A DNA stretch of 64,000 nt, taken from positions 1 to 64,000 of the forward strand of contig WBMZ01011724.1 in the NCBI GenBank assembly GCA_013400975.1, written 5' to 3'. The translations under genes were made by a program, and so were the position numbers. This document shows positions 11,587 through 22,935 of this stretch, in pieces (positions within the stretch are counted from its first letter, which is position 1; every line of letters starts with the position of its first letter). This stretch comes from Atrichornis clamosus. Its lineage: Eukaryota; Chordata; Aves; Passeriformes; Menuridae. The notes under the pieces are model-generated. The model searched no databases and was not told the DNA's origin. It saw only the letters and a list, made by a program, of their open reading frames with translations.

Positions 11587-14434
11587 AGACAATAATAAAC
11601 ATGCACACTTTCTTGAGATGTGTTCAATTATAAATGGAAAACATTTGGGCAAGCCAACATTGTGTTGAACATTTGGATTCAGTTCTTTGTGTGTAAAGTA
11701 ATTTGTTGTGCGAACAATTTAAAACCAGCCCAGGATACTGTGAAATGCAGAGATTTCAGACTGCATAATCTAATGAGGCAAGGTTTTGCTCTTCAGTATT
11801 CTAATAGCTGAAACAGAATCAGATATGAGACAAATTCAATATTGCATTATTAAATTAAAGCTATATCTGTTGCTAGTGGGCTTCAAGAGGTCAAGTCTTT
11901 GGTAAAGCAAAATTTTATTTAAAGAAGTAGACTGAAATAGAATTTTTGTTACAACAAAAATCCCCTCTCCCCGCACACAATAATGTACCATTTGTTTATG
12001 GTTCTTCAGTTATATATTGATCCTTCTAGTCACTTTGAAAATACAGAGGATTTAACCACTAAACCATAGCTCTTTCAATGCATCATGCATTCCATCATGC
12101 CATCATCAGTATTCTGTGTGCGGCTGTCCTGATTCAGCCACTGACTCCCCTGCTGCAGATCCTGTAATTTGAATCATGCGTAATAATATATTATCCTACT
12201 GGGGGCCTTCTTTCAGTAGGAGAGTGGTTTTATACCTTCTGCTCTAAGAGAACTCTTGGCTCCTTGCCATCCCCTAGCCATTATTCATGGAGGCAATCAA
12301 GATAGTCTTCCTTAAGGAATAACATCTGCACAACTGCATGTGCCAGAAACATGCAGCCTCCCCTCACGTTATAAATTTTCGTTTTCTTAGGAGGAGGAAT
12401 ATTTGAGAATACTGAAGCAGAAAAGCTGGACATTTACAGGAATTCATCAAAAGCATGTTGAATGTGCCATGTGCTGAAATCCAGGCTGTGAGGACATCTG
12501 GAGTGGGTAGCAGAGGCAGAGGAGAAAAAAATAGAAGCTGGTGGTTTTTCTGTGATTCTTGCTAGTTTTTTTTCCAACTCATGTTATTGACTTAGTTTGA
12601 TTAGTTCTGTATTAAAAATGTGATGTTTGCCTTGCTGACAAGGTAATTTTCTAACTAGGCTGTTGGTGGGATATAGTCAGCTGGAACTGGAGCTGCATTT
12701 CCCAAGTTAAGAATCTAACTTGATTTGATGCATTCAGGAGGATGTGTTGTCAGTTAGCAGTGAATGAAAAACAGATATCAAAAGGGTCCAAGGGTGTAGA
12801 AAATATGAACACAACCAAATAGCAAATCTCAGAAATGCAGAATCTGAGAACATGACTTGCATTCATACAACATGAATTGTATCTGCTGGTAAAAGCTCTG
12901 CAGGGCAACCAAAGGTGAGAGAAAGCAGCAGCAGAGAGCAGAGAAAGAGGAACCCCAGGTCTGTGCAACTCTTTCACCTGTAGTATGTGCACTGCTGCCA
13001 TGTGTAGCAGATCTACCAGCATCATGGCCTACTATTTTCTTTTGTTCATATAAATCTCACCCCTAAACCACAACCAAAATATCCCGAGATCTTATTCTCA
13101 CGAATACTCTTTTTGTGTGAGCATACAGAGGAGTGGAATTTTCTGTCCTGAACAAATTGTTTGACTATTCCTATTAACAATAACGGAATTGTCACTTTTG
13201 TTTTAGGGCAGAGAGAGGGGAAGTATTGGGCAGAAAACGAAGTAAAGTCTGATTTAGCAACCATCCTTTGTCTCATCCTGGAGCTTACATATTCTTCATT
13301 GAAGAACAACTGTAGTAACTAATTCTACACAAGCTGTGTTTATTTCAGTACTGTTGAGGTGTATGTAGCAGGGGAGGATCTTGTCATCATCATCGCTTTT
13401 TACCTTCTGGAAGCCAGAAATAAGGCCCATAACCTGGCCAAGAATCAAAGTGCTAATATTTAGGAACTGAAGTTCTTCTGAGATTATAGGGATGACAGCT
13501 AAATAGGGCTCATCTGGTGGATGACTTTTAAAGAATCTTAGAGGGAAGACCCTCAACACCTGAATAATCTGTCATTGAAAATGTACAAAAAAGATCAGAA
13601 TTCTTTAAAGAAACAAGGGAAGTCCAGTAATGTGGCTTAGAAATAAGCGAACATTGCCTAAAAAAGCAAACAGGTTGATGATTGTGGCTTACTCTCTTAC
13701 TCATTCCATCTAGGAGAGAGGAAGAGAGCTTAATAGGCCATTGATGCTCCATTGAAGAACATTGTCCCTATTGTCCTTAAATTTTCAATAATAGGGATCA
13801 ATAGGAAAAACAATGCAAAAGAACATAAAGATCTGATGGATCACAGGAAGACAAATCACCTTTATGACAACTGAACTCTGACATAAGGAAACAGACTGAG
13901 CAGAGAATGGTATTTGTCCTAGTTCACCCTATTTAAAAGAAGAGTTATGTCATTCTGAAGGTTGAGCCAGCATATAACAGTCACTGGAAATCTTCTACGT
14001 CTAGTTTTCTGCTTCTGTGAACAAATACATTGTACTCAATTCTGTTCCACGCTAGCATTTCTGCTTTCTGATTCGAGTCCTAACAAAAAATCCATTCTGT
14101 AGATTTCTTCTTTCAAGAGACTGTTATATCAGCAGCTGATATTTCCAAGTAGAACACCTACATGAAGAGGATATAGACACTGAACTTTGTTTTCTGCCAT
14201 TACTTAGTGCATAAACATCCTAGTTTTGACAGTTCAAACTATACCATTTATAATGAAAACAATGAGACTGGACAGCAGAGGTGACACTGATAGTGAATTA
14301 CTGCATTGACATTTTAATGTAACATCAATTTTTTTTATACTTTAAGAGAAGGTTCCTGTTTTCTCAAATAGTGTTTAAACAGTTTCATTAAATCAATTCT
14401 TAGAATTAAAGGTGACAACACCAGGAAAACACAC
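11587..14434. other. Non-coding stretch with three chained minus-strand frames
   Basis: No gene or transposon family is recognised. Between 13752 and 13046 three minus-strand frames of 74, 87 and 87 codons overlap end to end in three different phases, which could be a frame-shifted relic of coding DNA or coincidence. The peptides match no family I know. A short imperfect inverted repeat lies at about 13761-13802. Confidence 0.45.
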
Positions 14435-15002
14435 TGTTGTGGTTTAACCCTAGCCAGCATCCAAGCACCACACAGATGCTCACTCACCCTCCCACCAGTT
14501 GGACTGGGGAGAGAATTAGAAGGGTAAAAGAGAGAAAACTTGTGGCTGAGATAAAGACATTTATAGGTAAAGCAAAACACACACAAGCAAAGCAAAAGAA
14601 GGAATTCATTTAATTGTTCCCATGGGCAGAAAGGTGTTCAGCATCCCCAGGAAAGCAGGACTCCATCACACATAATGGTGTCTTGGGAAGACAAATACCA
14701 TCACTGTGAACATCCTTCCCTTCCTCCTCCTTCCCCCAGCTTTACAGGCTGAGCATGACTCCACACGCTCCGGGGTATCCCTTTGGTCTGTTGGGATCAG
14801 CTCCCAGCTCCCATTGCACCCCCAGCCCACTTGCTGGTGGGATGCTGTGAGAGGCAGAAAGGGCCTTGACTCTCTGATCACTGCTCAGCAATAACAAAAA
14901 CATCGCTGTGTTATCAACACTGTTTCCACTACAAATCCAAAACACAGCCCCACACCAGCCACTGTGAAGGAAATTCACTCTACCCCAGCCAAACCCAGCA
15001 CA
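14435..15002 (-). mobile_element. Solo LTR of an avian endogenous retrovirus (ERVL-like), minus orientation
   Basis: The segment starts TGTTGTGGTTTAACCC and ends AACCCAGCACA, i.e. it has the TG...CA termini of an LTR, and its body matches my memory of a common bird ERV LTR of about 570 bp throughout. Read on the minus strand, a decayed TATA-type word lies near 14747-14740 and an ATAAA-type polyadenylation word near 14565-14560, giving the order U3-R-U5 from right to left. No retroviral coding sequence flanks it, so it is a solo LTR left by recombination. The flanks (cacac and agcac) are not a clean target-site duplication, so the copy is probably old or the ends are off by a base or two. The subfamily name is not certain. 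Confidence 0.8.
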
Positions 15003-18000
15003 AGCACTGAGGAATCAGTGACAATGTTATCCTTAAAAGTCCTGCACATCCTCTCTTTTTGCATCATGCAGCACTGAATTGGCTTCAATACTCAAGAAGA
15101 AATCAAGACTAGAATACCCTGTTTATATTTATCTAAAGGCAAATGATATTGAGCTATTTAGCTTCTTCTATAGTCAACAGCAAAAGGGCAGAAATGGTAG
15201 AAAACTGTAGAAAAATGTCTGCCTTGCTGAGTTTGTTCTAAAAATCTAGTAGTACATATAGATATATTTCACTTGGGCATAGAAATGTTCTTTGAGTACA
15301 GATTTTTTATTATCCTGATTTTGTTTTAGCCATTACACAGTCGTCTCAGACTGTGGAGGAAAGAAGTTATTTATGGGGTACTTTAATACTGCATCAAAAT
15401 ACGATCTGGGGTAAACAAGGTCAGTTACTATTTTACTGCAACACTTCAGCTTTCCTCACTTTAAATTAGGTAGTGGGAAATGGAGTGTGATGGTTATTCT
15501 CTGTATGAGAAAAAGCCTGGAAGGGGCCGAAAACTGTTTTCTAGAAGCAAGTACAGAAAGATTGGTGAATATAGATATAGGAGTCATCAGTTGTTCAAGG
15601 ACAGTCCTATAATATTTTAGCGGGTGATATCAGAAAAGGGGCTCTTTCTTGGCCTAAATGCTACACTGAAATGTCTTTATTTTCCTGGTGGTTAATGGGA
15701 GGGGAGCTGAGCAGTGCCTGCTGCACTACGTCACCCTGAAGAGACAGGCTTTGATGTGCAGGGCAGCAAACTGCTGACTTCTGGAGTTGTGTTTTTATTT
15801 CTTCATACAGTTGTTTTCATTTTTCATGTTGCATGTCAACGTATTGCGCTTAGTGGAAATTTTGGAATCTAGGCATGTTTTATTAATGCACCTATAGTTT
15901 TTCATTTTATTCCTGCATTTAAATGAAAAGAGAAAAACATCTTGCTATAAGAAAGTCCTTAACTCAATAAATTTAAGGCAGTTGTTTACAGCAAGGGTTT
16001 TAGCTCTATGTTACTATCCAGCAATCATCAAATTAGGCATTAAGATTTTGTTATGAAAACTATCTCTTAGTATTTTTGTAAACTGTCTTTAGAAAGATTT
16101 AAAAAATCACACTGAGTGAAGTGAAAATTGTAGAAGAGTGCCATGATTTATAACAGCTTATGATTGTGACCTCATTTGAGCTCATGGAGCAATGAAAGTT
16201 ATCTCTGGCGGGAAAATGTAGAGAAATATCTTTGCCAAATTAGTATATTAGAAGGATTGAGGACAGTTGGATTTCTTTTAACATGAATAAACAAGTCCAG
16301 AAGGTCCAATGACATGGACATTTAAAAAAAACACCCTTAGATTTGCAAGATAATTATTAAAAAATATTCGGATAATCTCAGGCAACGTATAACCATAGAA
16401 AGGGGTAGACAAAAACCAAAGTAGCATAGAAGGAATGGTACAGTTCTGATTAGATATCAGCTGTAACATGAACCAAGTTGCCTTGGTAGTGGAAGCAGAC
16501 TTGCTTTGTTAACAAGGTATGAGCTAATTCACCTTTTCAGACAGACTAATGAGCTGAGATAGATCTCTAGTGTAGGTGAGATAAATTCAGCTCCACCAGA
16601 GGGCTCTACATTGTGCAGTAGGTGTCCAAAATGGCTCAAGAGAAGGTCACAAAAGCCAAAATTAACTTGAAAGTCAAAAACTAGCCCTCATTCTTCTAAT
16701 TTTAATCTAGCATCAAAGTGATTGGAATGAGAAGGAACTTTCTTCATGAAAGGCCACATTTCATGAACATTTTATGACACGCACAGGCTTCCCATACTGG
16801 CAGGCAGTGTACTGGTTCTGGCAGAGTACAAATTTTGTGCAGAATTTTACTTGTAAAAAGAAAAGAGGAGGATTAACTTTGAGGGTGGGAAGCTGGTGAG
16901 AACTGAATCACCAGGGAACTTTAATGTGCTGCAAAATGTTATGAGTGCAATTGTCATTGTTTTGAAATCTATTGCTAAACACATAAAAAACTGTTTTTAC
17001 ACCAGTTGAATCCCTGATGTTGAATGTTTCATGCCTGGAAAAGATTTAAATAAGTATATATGGAGATGGAAAAATGCCCTGATCACAACCTGCTCAGTAT
17101 CTCCCATATTGTAATCAAGTCTTCTTGTCCACTGCAAGGAGGAATTGATATTTTTGTCTCTACATCTGTTCTTCTGTTGGTAGGAGTCTGAGGGGAGCAA
17201 GAAGCTTTGGGTTGAGACAGCAATATGAGGATGACTGACCTCTAATATGGGATTGTAGCAAGGAGGCAAGGCTTGCCTGTTTCTCTTATTAGCTGCTTGA
17301 TCCTTAGGGTTAAACTGTGCCTAGCCACTAAAAAATCTAGGGGATTATTCTTTTATATACATCATAAAGGAGATACAGATTATAGGGCTGTCAGGATTTG
17401 AAGCAAGGCCAAGTGGCAATAAAAAACATATTTAAAACCTTTTGGGCTTTTCAGGGAAGGTGGAGTGGTGTTTGGTTCTACTACTGTTTGTATGAGGAGA
17501 AACCTATAAGATCTGTACTGAAAAATACACTGTAGCTGGTTTATGACCATTTTAGTGCATCAGATCTAGTGTGCAGAATTTGTGGTGTTTTGCATCTGGT
17601 AAAGTGGATTGGGAATTTATAATTGTGCAATGAAAATTGCTGTTTCTGTAAAATCTAAGCTAGCTTTGGGTAAAGTTTGTTACTAAGAATTTTCAAGCAT
17701 GACAGAGGTAAGGAGTGGAAAACTTATGATCTGCTGTGGGTCAAGTCACCTCAAAACCAATAAAAAATCACCATAATAAAAAATTTGCTTTTGAGCTGGA
17801 CTGCATGTAGCATGTTCCACTTTAGTGTGTCATATTATCACAAGAACTGTTGGGCTTCTTTTGTCCTTTGTGACCCATGCTCAAAACAAGCAACAGGAGA
17901 TATATTAATACATAAACACACAAAATTATACTATGAAAGCTTTCACCTTCAGACACTCCTGACTCAAAAAAATGACCTGTGTTCAAAAAACTACCTTTAT

Positions 18001-18165
18001 TCAAAGAGGGTTCAGTCAAATTTGTGGATGAAAAATCTATGAAGAACTGTTAAACACATTGATATTACCTCTAACTCAGGAAATCCTTGACATGTGAATT
18101 GCTGCATGCTAGGAAGTTATAGCAGGGAAGTGTCTCTCTGTTGTGCGTCCTTACTTTTGTATCTT
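15003..18165. other. AT-rich non-coding stretch, nothing recognised
   Basis: No gene, RNA or repeat family is recognised. Frames are below 95 codons on either strand. Old transposon remnants beyond recognition by eye cannot be excluded. Confidence 0.55.
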
Positions 18166-18560
18166 AGGCATCCATTTAAGTTTTCCTCAGTGCCATTTTC
18201 AGGAATTAATTAAACTTCAGCTAAAATAAATAAAATACAGTTGAGCAGATGGCATTTGCACGAAATTAAAAAATGAAGCCACTAAATTTTTCTCTTTAGG
18301 TATTACATTGTCATTAAAAAATAGAGTAATTTTGAAGGTGATAAGATAAAGCCTGTGGAAACACTGTAGTCAATTAAAATAAGAATTCTTTGTTTCTTGA
18401 ATATTCAGAGGTGTTTACCATTTGTCAGCAAAGTTGAAATATTTCAGCATTTTAAAATCCTTTTGGAATGTCCCATTCAACATCAGATTTTGAATTTGCT
18501 ATACTTTGGCCATCTTGGTAATGAAAGAAAACCTGAAATGGTGTAACACTTTGCTGTGTA
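18166..18560. promoter_or_regulatory. Possible conserved non-coding element
   Basis: Non-repetitive AT-rich sequence with ggaattaattaaac, gcagatggc (E-box CAGATG), gataagataaag (tandem GATA sites), and gtcaattaaaataag. The motif density resembles an enhancer. This is a weak call from texture only. Confidence 0.25.
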
Positions 18561-19680
18561 AAAATTTCATACTTTGATGGTTTTCAGCAGGCACATACAC
18601 ATATTAGAATATATGGCTGTATTTCCCTTTCCTATTAACTGAAGGATGCTGTCCTGTCCTAAATCCTGCCCCTCAAGTACCTGTGAAACAACCACTGTGT
18701 GTGTGAAATAACTTCTTAGATTCCTATTAATTTCTCCCAGGGAATTTATATTCTGTGTCTGTTTCCAGCAGATTACTTCAATTAGTGTAAGATTTTTTGT
18801 GAGAGGCAGTTATAATGGTTTGGGTCTTTCAGTTATTAGCATATCATTCATGGTAATACATGCAAAATCTTGAAAATGATGTAGATTTACTGTCCAAGTA
18901 AAATGGGCTAAGTACATGTAAATGTACATATTTATAGTAAAAGCTCTCATTGTTAAACCAGCTGCTTTAATTGGTCTACAAAACTGAAATTATTTCCCTT
19001 TCTGTCTTGTCCTGCAAAATATGGACATAGAATTAAGACTAAGATAATGATGATTGCCACGCTGAAAAAAATATTTATGTTGTAAATAATGCCCAAGCAC
19101 TCGTTAAAGCTGAAAACAAGAATATAAGGAATGATAATGTGTTGGTGTTTTGTAACAAAATATATTTCCATTTAAGTCATTGAAAAGCAACGAAGTGTTA
19201 GGCATTATTTCCACAATTTTTAGAAAGTTACAATGATCACAGAGACCTGGAAAATTCTGGAGTTTAATGCTTCTGTGGAGATTTTTCAAAATTGTTGACA
19301 TTGTGTCATTGTAAAAAAATTATAATAATTGCATTTGCAAATTGTTTTGTGAGTTCTTTTTGAAGACAATGTGTGGTTCTGCTTTCAATCCAAATTTGGG
19401 AGCCAGCATCAACATGAATGTTGGTGCGAATGCAAGCCATTATGTTGATAGAGTTACATAATTTTAATGTGCATATTCATTATCTGGCACGTATTTGGAA
19501 CTATATTTGTGTCTTTTCTACAGATTTTGGCTTAGCTGACTACATAATGACCTGCCCCATAGTTATGTTTTCCTATGACACATATCTGAAATAGTCTGGG
19601 ATTTTATTGCATTATCAGTCATGTTCCCCATAGGGAACAATGATAATCACCTATCCCTTATGGGCCTATATAGAAATTGT
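18561..19680. other. Unique AT-rich non-coding sequence
   Basis: No gene or repeat is recognised. A perfect short inverted repeat gttccc-cata-gggaac lies at 19623-19638, immediately before the minisatellite. Confidence 0.5.
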
Positions 19681-19850
19681 GAGATATTTGGGGCAAAACT
19701 TGCCTTGTTATGCTGCATATTTGTTCAGGGCTCAGTTGAGATATTTGGGGCAAAACTTGCCTTGTTATGCTGCATATTTGTTCAGGGCTCAGTTGAGATA
19801 TTTGGGGCAAAACTTGCCTTGTTATGCTGCATATTTGTTCAGGGCTCAGT
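19681..19850. repeat. Minisatellite: three near-identical 57-bp units
   Basis: Units start gagatatttggggc at 19681, 19738 and 19795 and end in ctcagt(t). The copies are essentially identical over their full length, so the expansion is recent or kept homogeneous. Because 57 is divisible by three and no stop occurs in several frames, the array creates artificial open frames of 74-164 codons on both strands with a repeated 19-residue block. These are not evidence for a gene. Confidence 0.95.
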
Positions 19851-20175
19851 GCAGTGGGCCAGGGAAGCATCCAGGGATTCATTCACACTGTGCAAGTCAC
19901 AGCTGTGGTGGTGTCAAGGGAAATGGGCACAGTAGGTGCAGAAATGTAGTAGAGAAGGTTATTTTCAAAACTCTGCCTGCTTTCTTTGGTGCTGCTGGCA
20001 GACAGCCTTTTAGAGACATGGCTGTTACAGGATGTGGAGGCAGCCTGAAATGCCGGCCCAAACAAGGGCTGAGCAGTCATTTATACCCTGATCGCTTCCC
20101 CTGGCTGAAGTCAGAGGTCTCCTGCTGCCCATGAGAAGGCGCTGGGGTGTGGTGAGTGAGACGTGGTGTCACGGC
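19851..20175 (-). mobile_element. Possible LTR-like segment with a minus-strand TATA box
   Basis: This block is GC-richer than its surroundings. Read on the minus strand it has GGTATAAATG (around 20087-20078), a strong TATA-type word, and about 360 bp further an AAATATGC word inside the 57-bp repeats. A segment with a TATA box that ends in tandem copies could be an ERV LTR, and the minisatellite could be its amplified end. No TG...CA termini or flanking duplication are clear, so a unique promoter-like sequence is the alternative. Confidence 0.25.
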
Positions 20176-20631
20176 CAACTCTAATATTCCTTTCCTTCCT
20201 TAACTTACCTGCTCAGCCTCCCTTCTGCTTAACATTGTTGCTTCTACACCAGTGTCTCTGGAATACAGGAATGTGTGTCTTCACTCAGATATGTCTCTGA
20301 GAGAAACCTGGGTACAGATTTTGTGTACTTCACAGCCAGTTGCCTCATGTCCCTAATAGTTGGGCTCTCGTGACTGGTAGATACATCATCCCTTTTCTCT
20401 CATTTCTTTTCACAGTTCCTGGTACCTATAGTGCTTGTTATTACTGTGACTTATTAAAATTTTTCAAAGACTTCTTCATAACTTCATGACTTCCTAGTGC
20501 AGTTACTATTTGAATTTTGATATTCATTGTAGCAGTCAGAGCAATGTTTTGATGTCACTGCAGACCTAATTGGAATCAGGAGCGTGTGTTGCTGCACAAC
20601 AATTATGAAGACAAAAATCCTGTCCAAATGA
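20176..20631. other. Unique non-coding sequence
   Basis: No gene or repeat is recognised between the minisatellite region and the purine tract. Confidence 0.5.
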
Positions 20632-20692
20632 CCAAAAAAAAATTAAAATAAAGGAAAAGAAAACAAAGAAGAAGAAGAAAGAAACAAAAGCA
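20632..20692. repeat. A/G-rich low-complexity tract
   Basis: An A-rich and GAA-rich tract (aaaaaaaaa, aagaagaagaaag) sits just before the CR1 3' end. It may have been the target or a by-product of the CR1 insertion. Confidence 0.7.
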
Positions 20693-20703
20693 ATGGATTG
20701 GTG

Positions 20704-21085
20704 TGTGTATCAGAACAGAATGTTAAGTGTTGGAAGGGACCTTAAAGCTCATTCAGTTCCAACTCCCCTGCTGTGGGCAGGAACACCTTCCACTTTACCA
20801 GGTTGCTCAAAGCCCCATCCAACCTGGTCTTGAACACTTCCAGGGATGGGGCATCCACAGCTTCTATGGGAAACCTATTCCAGTGCCTCACCACCCTCAT
20901 AGTAAAGCGTTTCTTCCTAATATCTAGCCTAAACTCCACCTTTTCCAGTTGGCACTCATTGTTCTTTCACTACAATTCCTGATGAAGTTCTTCTCCACCT
21001 TCCCTGTAGGCCCCTTCAGATACTGGAAGGTTGCTATCAGGTCTCCACGCAGCCTTAATATTTGTTTTTACAGAAAACTCTGTCA
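20704..21085 (-). mobile_element. CR1 LINE 3' end, minus orientation
   Basis: The plus strand reads as the reverse complement of the avian CR1 3' region: ttggaagggaccttaaag, then a ccaactcccctgc block, gggcaggaacacctt, caggttgctcaaagcccc, tccaacctggtcttgaac, and further conserved blocks up to caggtctcc near 21042. The CR1 3' terminus is therefore at the left (about 20704), and the element is 5'-truncated at about 21060-21085, as usual for CR1. The terminal octamer repeats are eroded. Open frames over it (20727-20982) are remnants or antisense frames and not genes. Confidence 0.92.
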
Positions 21086-22764
21086 GCTTCAGCACACAAA
21101 TCCCACTTTATTCCTTTAGAAGGTGGACATTCTCCCATTGTTCAATGTTAGCATTGTGCATGAACACGTAGATTCTTCTATACAGCAATGTTAGTAACTT
21201 GTCCCTGTAAATGGTGTTATTTTGCTCTACTCAAGTTTTTAAAATAGAGTTAATCACACATTTCCTAAGCACAAGCATATAAATCAAGCATATTGGACTT
21301 GCAGTGCTGAAGGATACAGAATCACCTGTGATCAGAGATCTCTCTGTACATCTGGACTCTTTTTATCGTGTTTTCTGATCTGCATCAGTAAGTTGTACTC
21401 TTAAAAAGTGGCAAAAATGTATATAGAGCATTACTTTGAAGAATTCAGCCAGTCATAAGCAAACATATCCTCTACCATATTTGGGAAAGGTAGAGTCATA
21501 GGAGAGACTGGAAAATACAGAAGTGATTTTTAAGGAATTAGCTCTAGAGAATCTAATTATCAGTTCTTTTCCAACTTTTATGTAAAGCTAGTGGACTAGA
21601 CAGTTTGCTCTCCCTCTTCTTTATACTCAGCATATTTTAATCTTTGATAGTAGCAAGTTTGTTTCCCACTGTACTTAAAACTGTTCAGCCCATTGTTTCT
21701 GTCTTCCCTATTGGTGGATAATTTCAGCAAGTCTCTCAGTGTGCATTTTCACTTTGATCCAGCCCTTTCCATCCAGTTTAGGGAACTTAGATGGATTCTT
21801 AAGGGAGCTAAAGTAACTCTTCCAATTGGTTTTGTTGAGGTAATTCACTCATTGGTGAAAAAATGGAACACCAACCATGAATTATAGGAGCATACTTGGA
21901 TTCCTTTTTCACTAGGATAATCCTTGAAAGTAAAGCCTTGTGTGATATAAATTCATGCAGGATCATGGAACCAAGTGCACCTGGTAAGCAAAAGGCAGCA
22001 ACTCAGCTCAGCAAGAAGAGTATTGACTGTAGGCAAAGGTCCTGTGAATTGCTTACTTATTATGAAACAGTTAAAGAGGCCTCTAAGGAAACATTCAAAG
22101 AAACAAGAGTTTATGTCACATGTCAGTTTGAAATGGTTTGGTGGTGGTTTTTTTCATCTCTTTGACCTGATTATCTGAAGCACCAGCAACCTCTTCCAGT
22201 ATGCAAAACTCAGACGTTTTCTCCAGTACCTGTGTTAACTTCTGTTGAGCTATTTCTACATGTTAAACTCACAAGAATTCACACTCCTTTCTTGTTTCCT
22301 GTACAGAAATGTGCCTCCAGCTTCTATAGTTTACCCTCTTTTGTTTTATTCCTTGCTGCATAGATAACCTTAATATTTATTTTTTGCTAACCCTGATAGG
22401 CAGCTTAAGCTATTGTTTATCCTGTGTATTTTTGGCCAGATGCTAGAAATCCTGATAAAATCCTACAGCTAGTATCTTTGAAAAATAATGAATGAATGTG
22501 CAATTCTAGCACTGTGCTTTTCCATTGCATGTAGATAAAACACTTTAAAGGCCCTAAAAGTTTTCAAGTGGATGCACAGAATACACTTCCATGATAAAAA
22601 TAAGCTTTGTGTTCATTTTTTTTTGAAAGGGATAACATGTATTTGGTATTCATTAATATCCATTCCAAGTCTTGTTTCTCTGAATTATTAGTCAGTTGCT
22701 CTGCACCCTTTCTGTCCAAATTTGGGGCTTTTGGGATCTTGGAAAATGAAACATTCTTTAGAAT
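21086..22764. other. Non-coding stretch, nothing recognised
   Basis: No gene or repeat family is recognised. Frames are all below 90 codons. Confidence 0.55.
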
Positions 22765-22935
22765 TATCATGGAATGGTTTGTGTTGGAAGGGACCTTAAA
22801 AATAATCCAGTTCCAATCTCCCTGTCATGGGCAGGGACACCTTCCACCAGACCAGGTTTCTCAGAGCAGAGCCCCATCCAACCTGGCCTTGAAAACTTCC
22901 AGGGATTGCCTCAGTCTTGTTTTAAACTCCCTCCT
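22765..22935 (-). mobile_element. CR1 LINE 3' fragment, minus orientation
   Basis: It begins atcatggaatggtttgtgtt, a slightly altered form of the CR1 3' end, and continues ggaagggacc, catgggcagggacacctt, and cagagccccatccaacctgg. The similarity fades after about 22915-22935. A second short, 5'-truncated CR1 copy in the same orientation as the one 2 kb to the left. Confidence 0.9.

Noticed and set aside
19621..20134. Plus-strand open frames of 104 and 164 codons with a repeated 19-residue block
   Set aside because: They exist because the 57-bp tandem repeat is a multiple of three and lacks stops in several frames; both strands and several frames are open alike.
20727..20982. Open frames within the CR1 3' end
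   Set aside because: They lie in the untranslated 3' region of CR1 and are mostly antisense to it.
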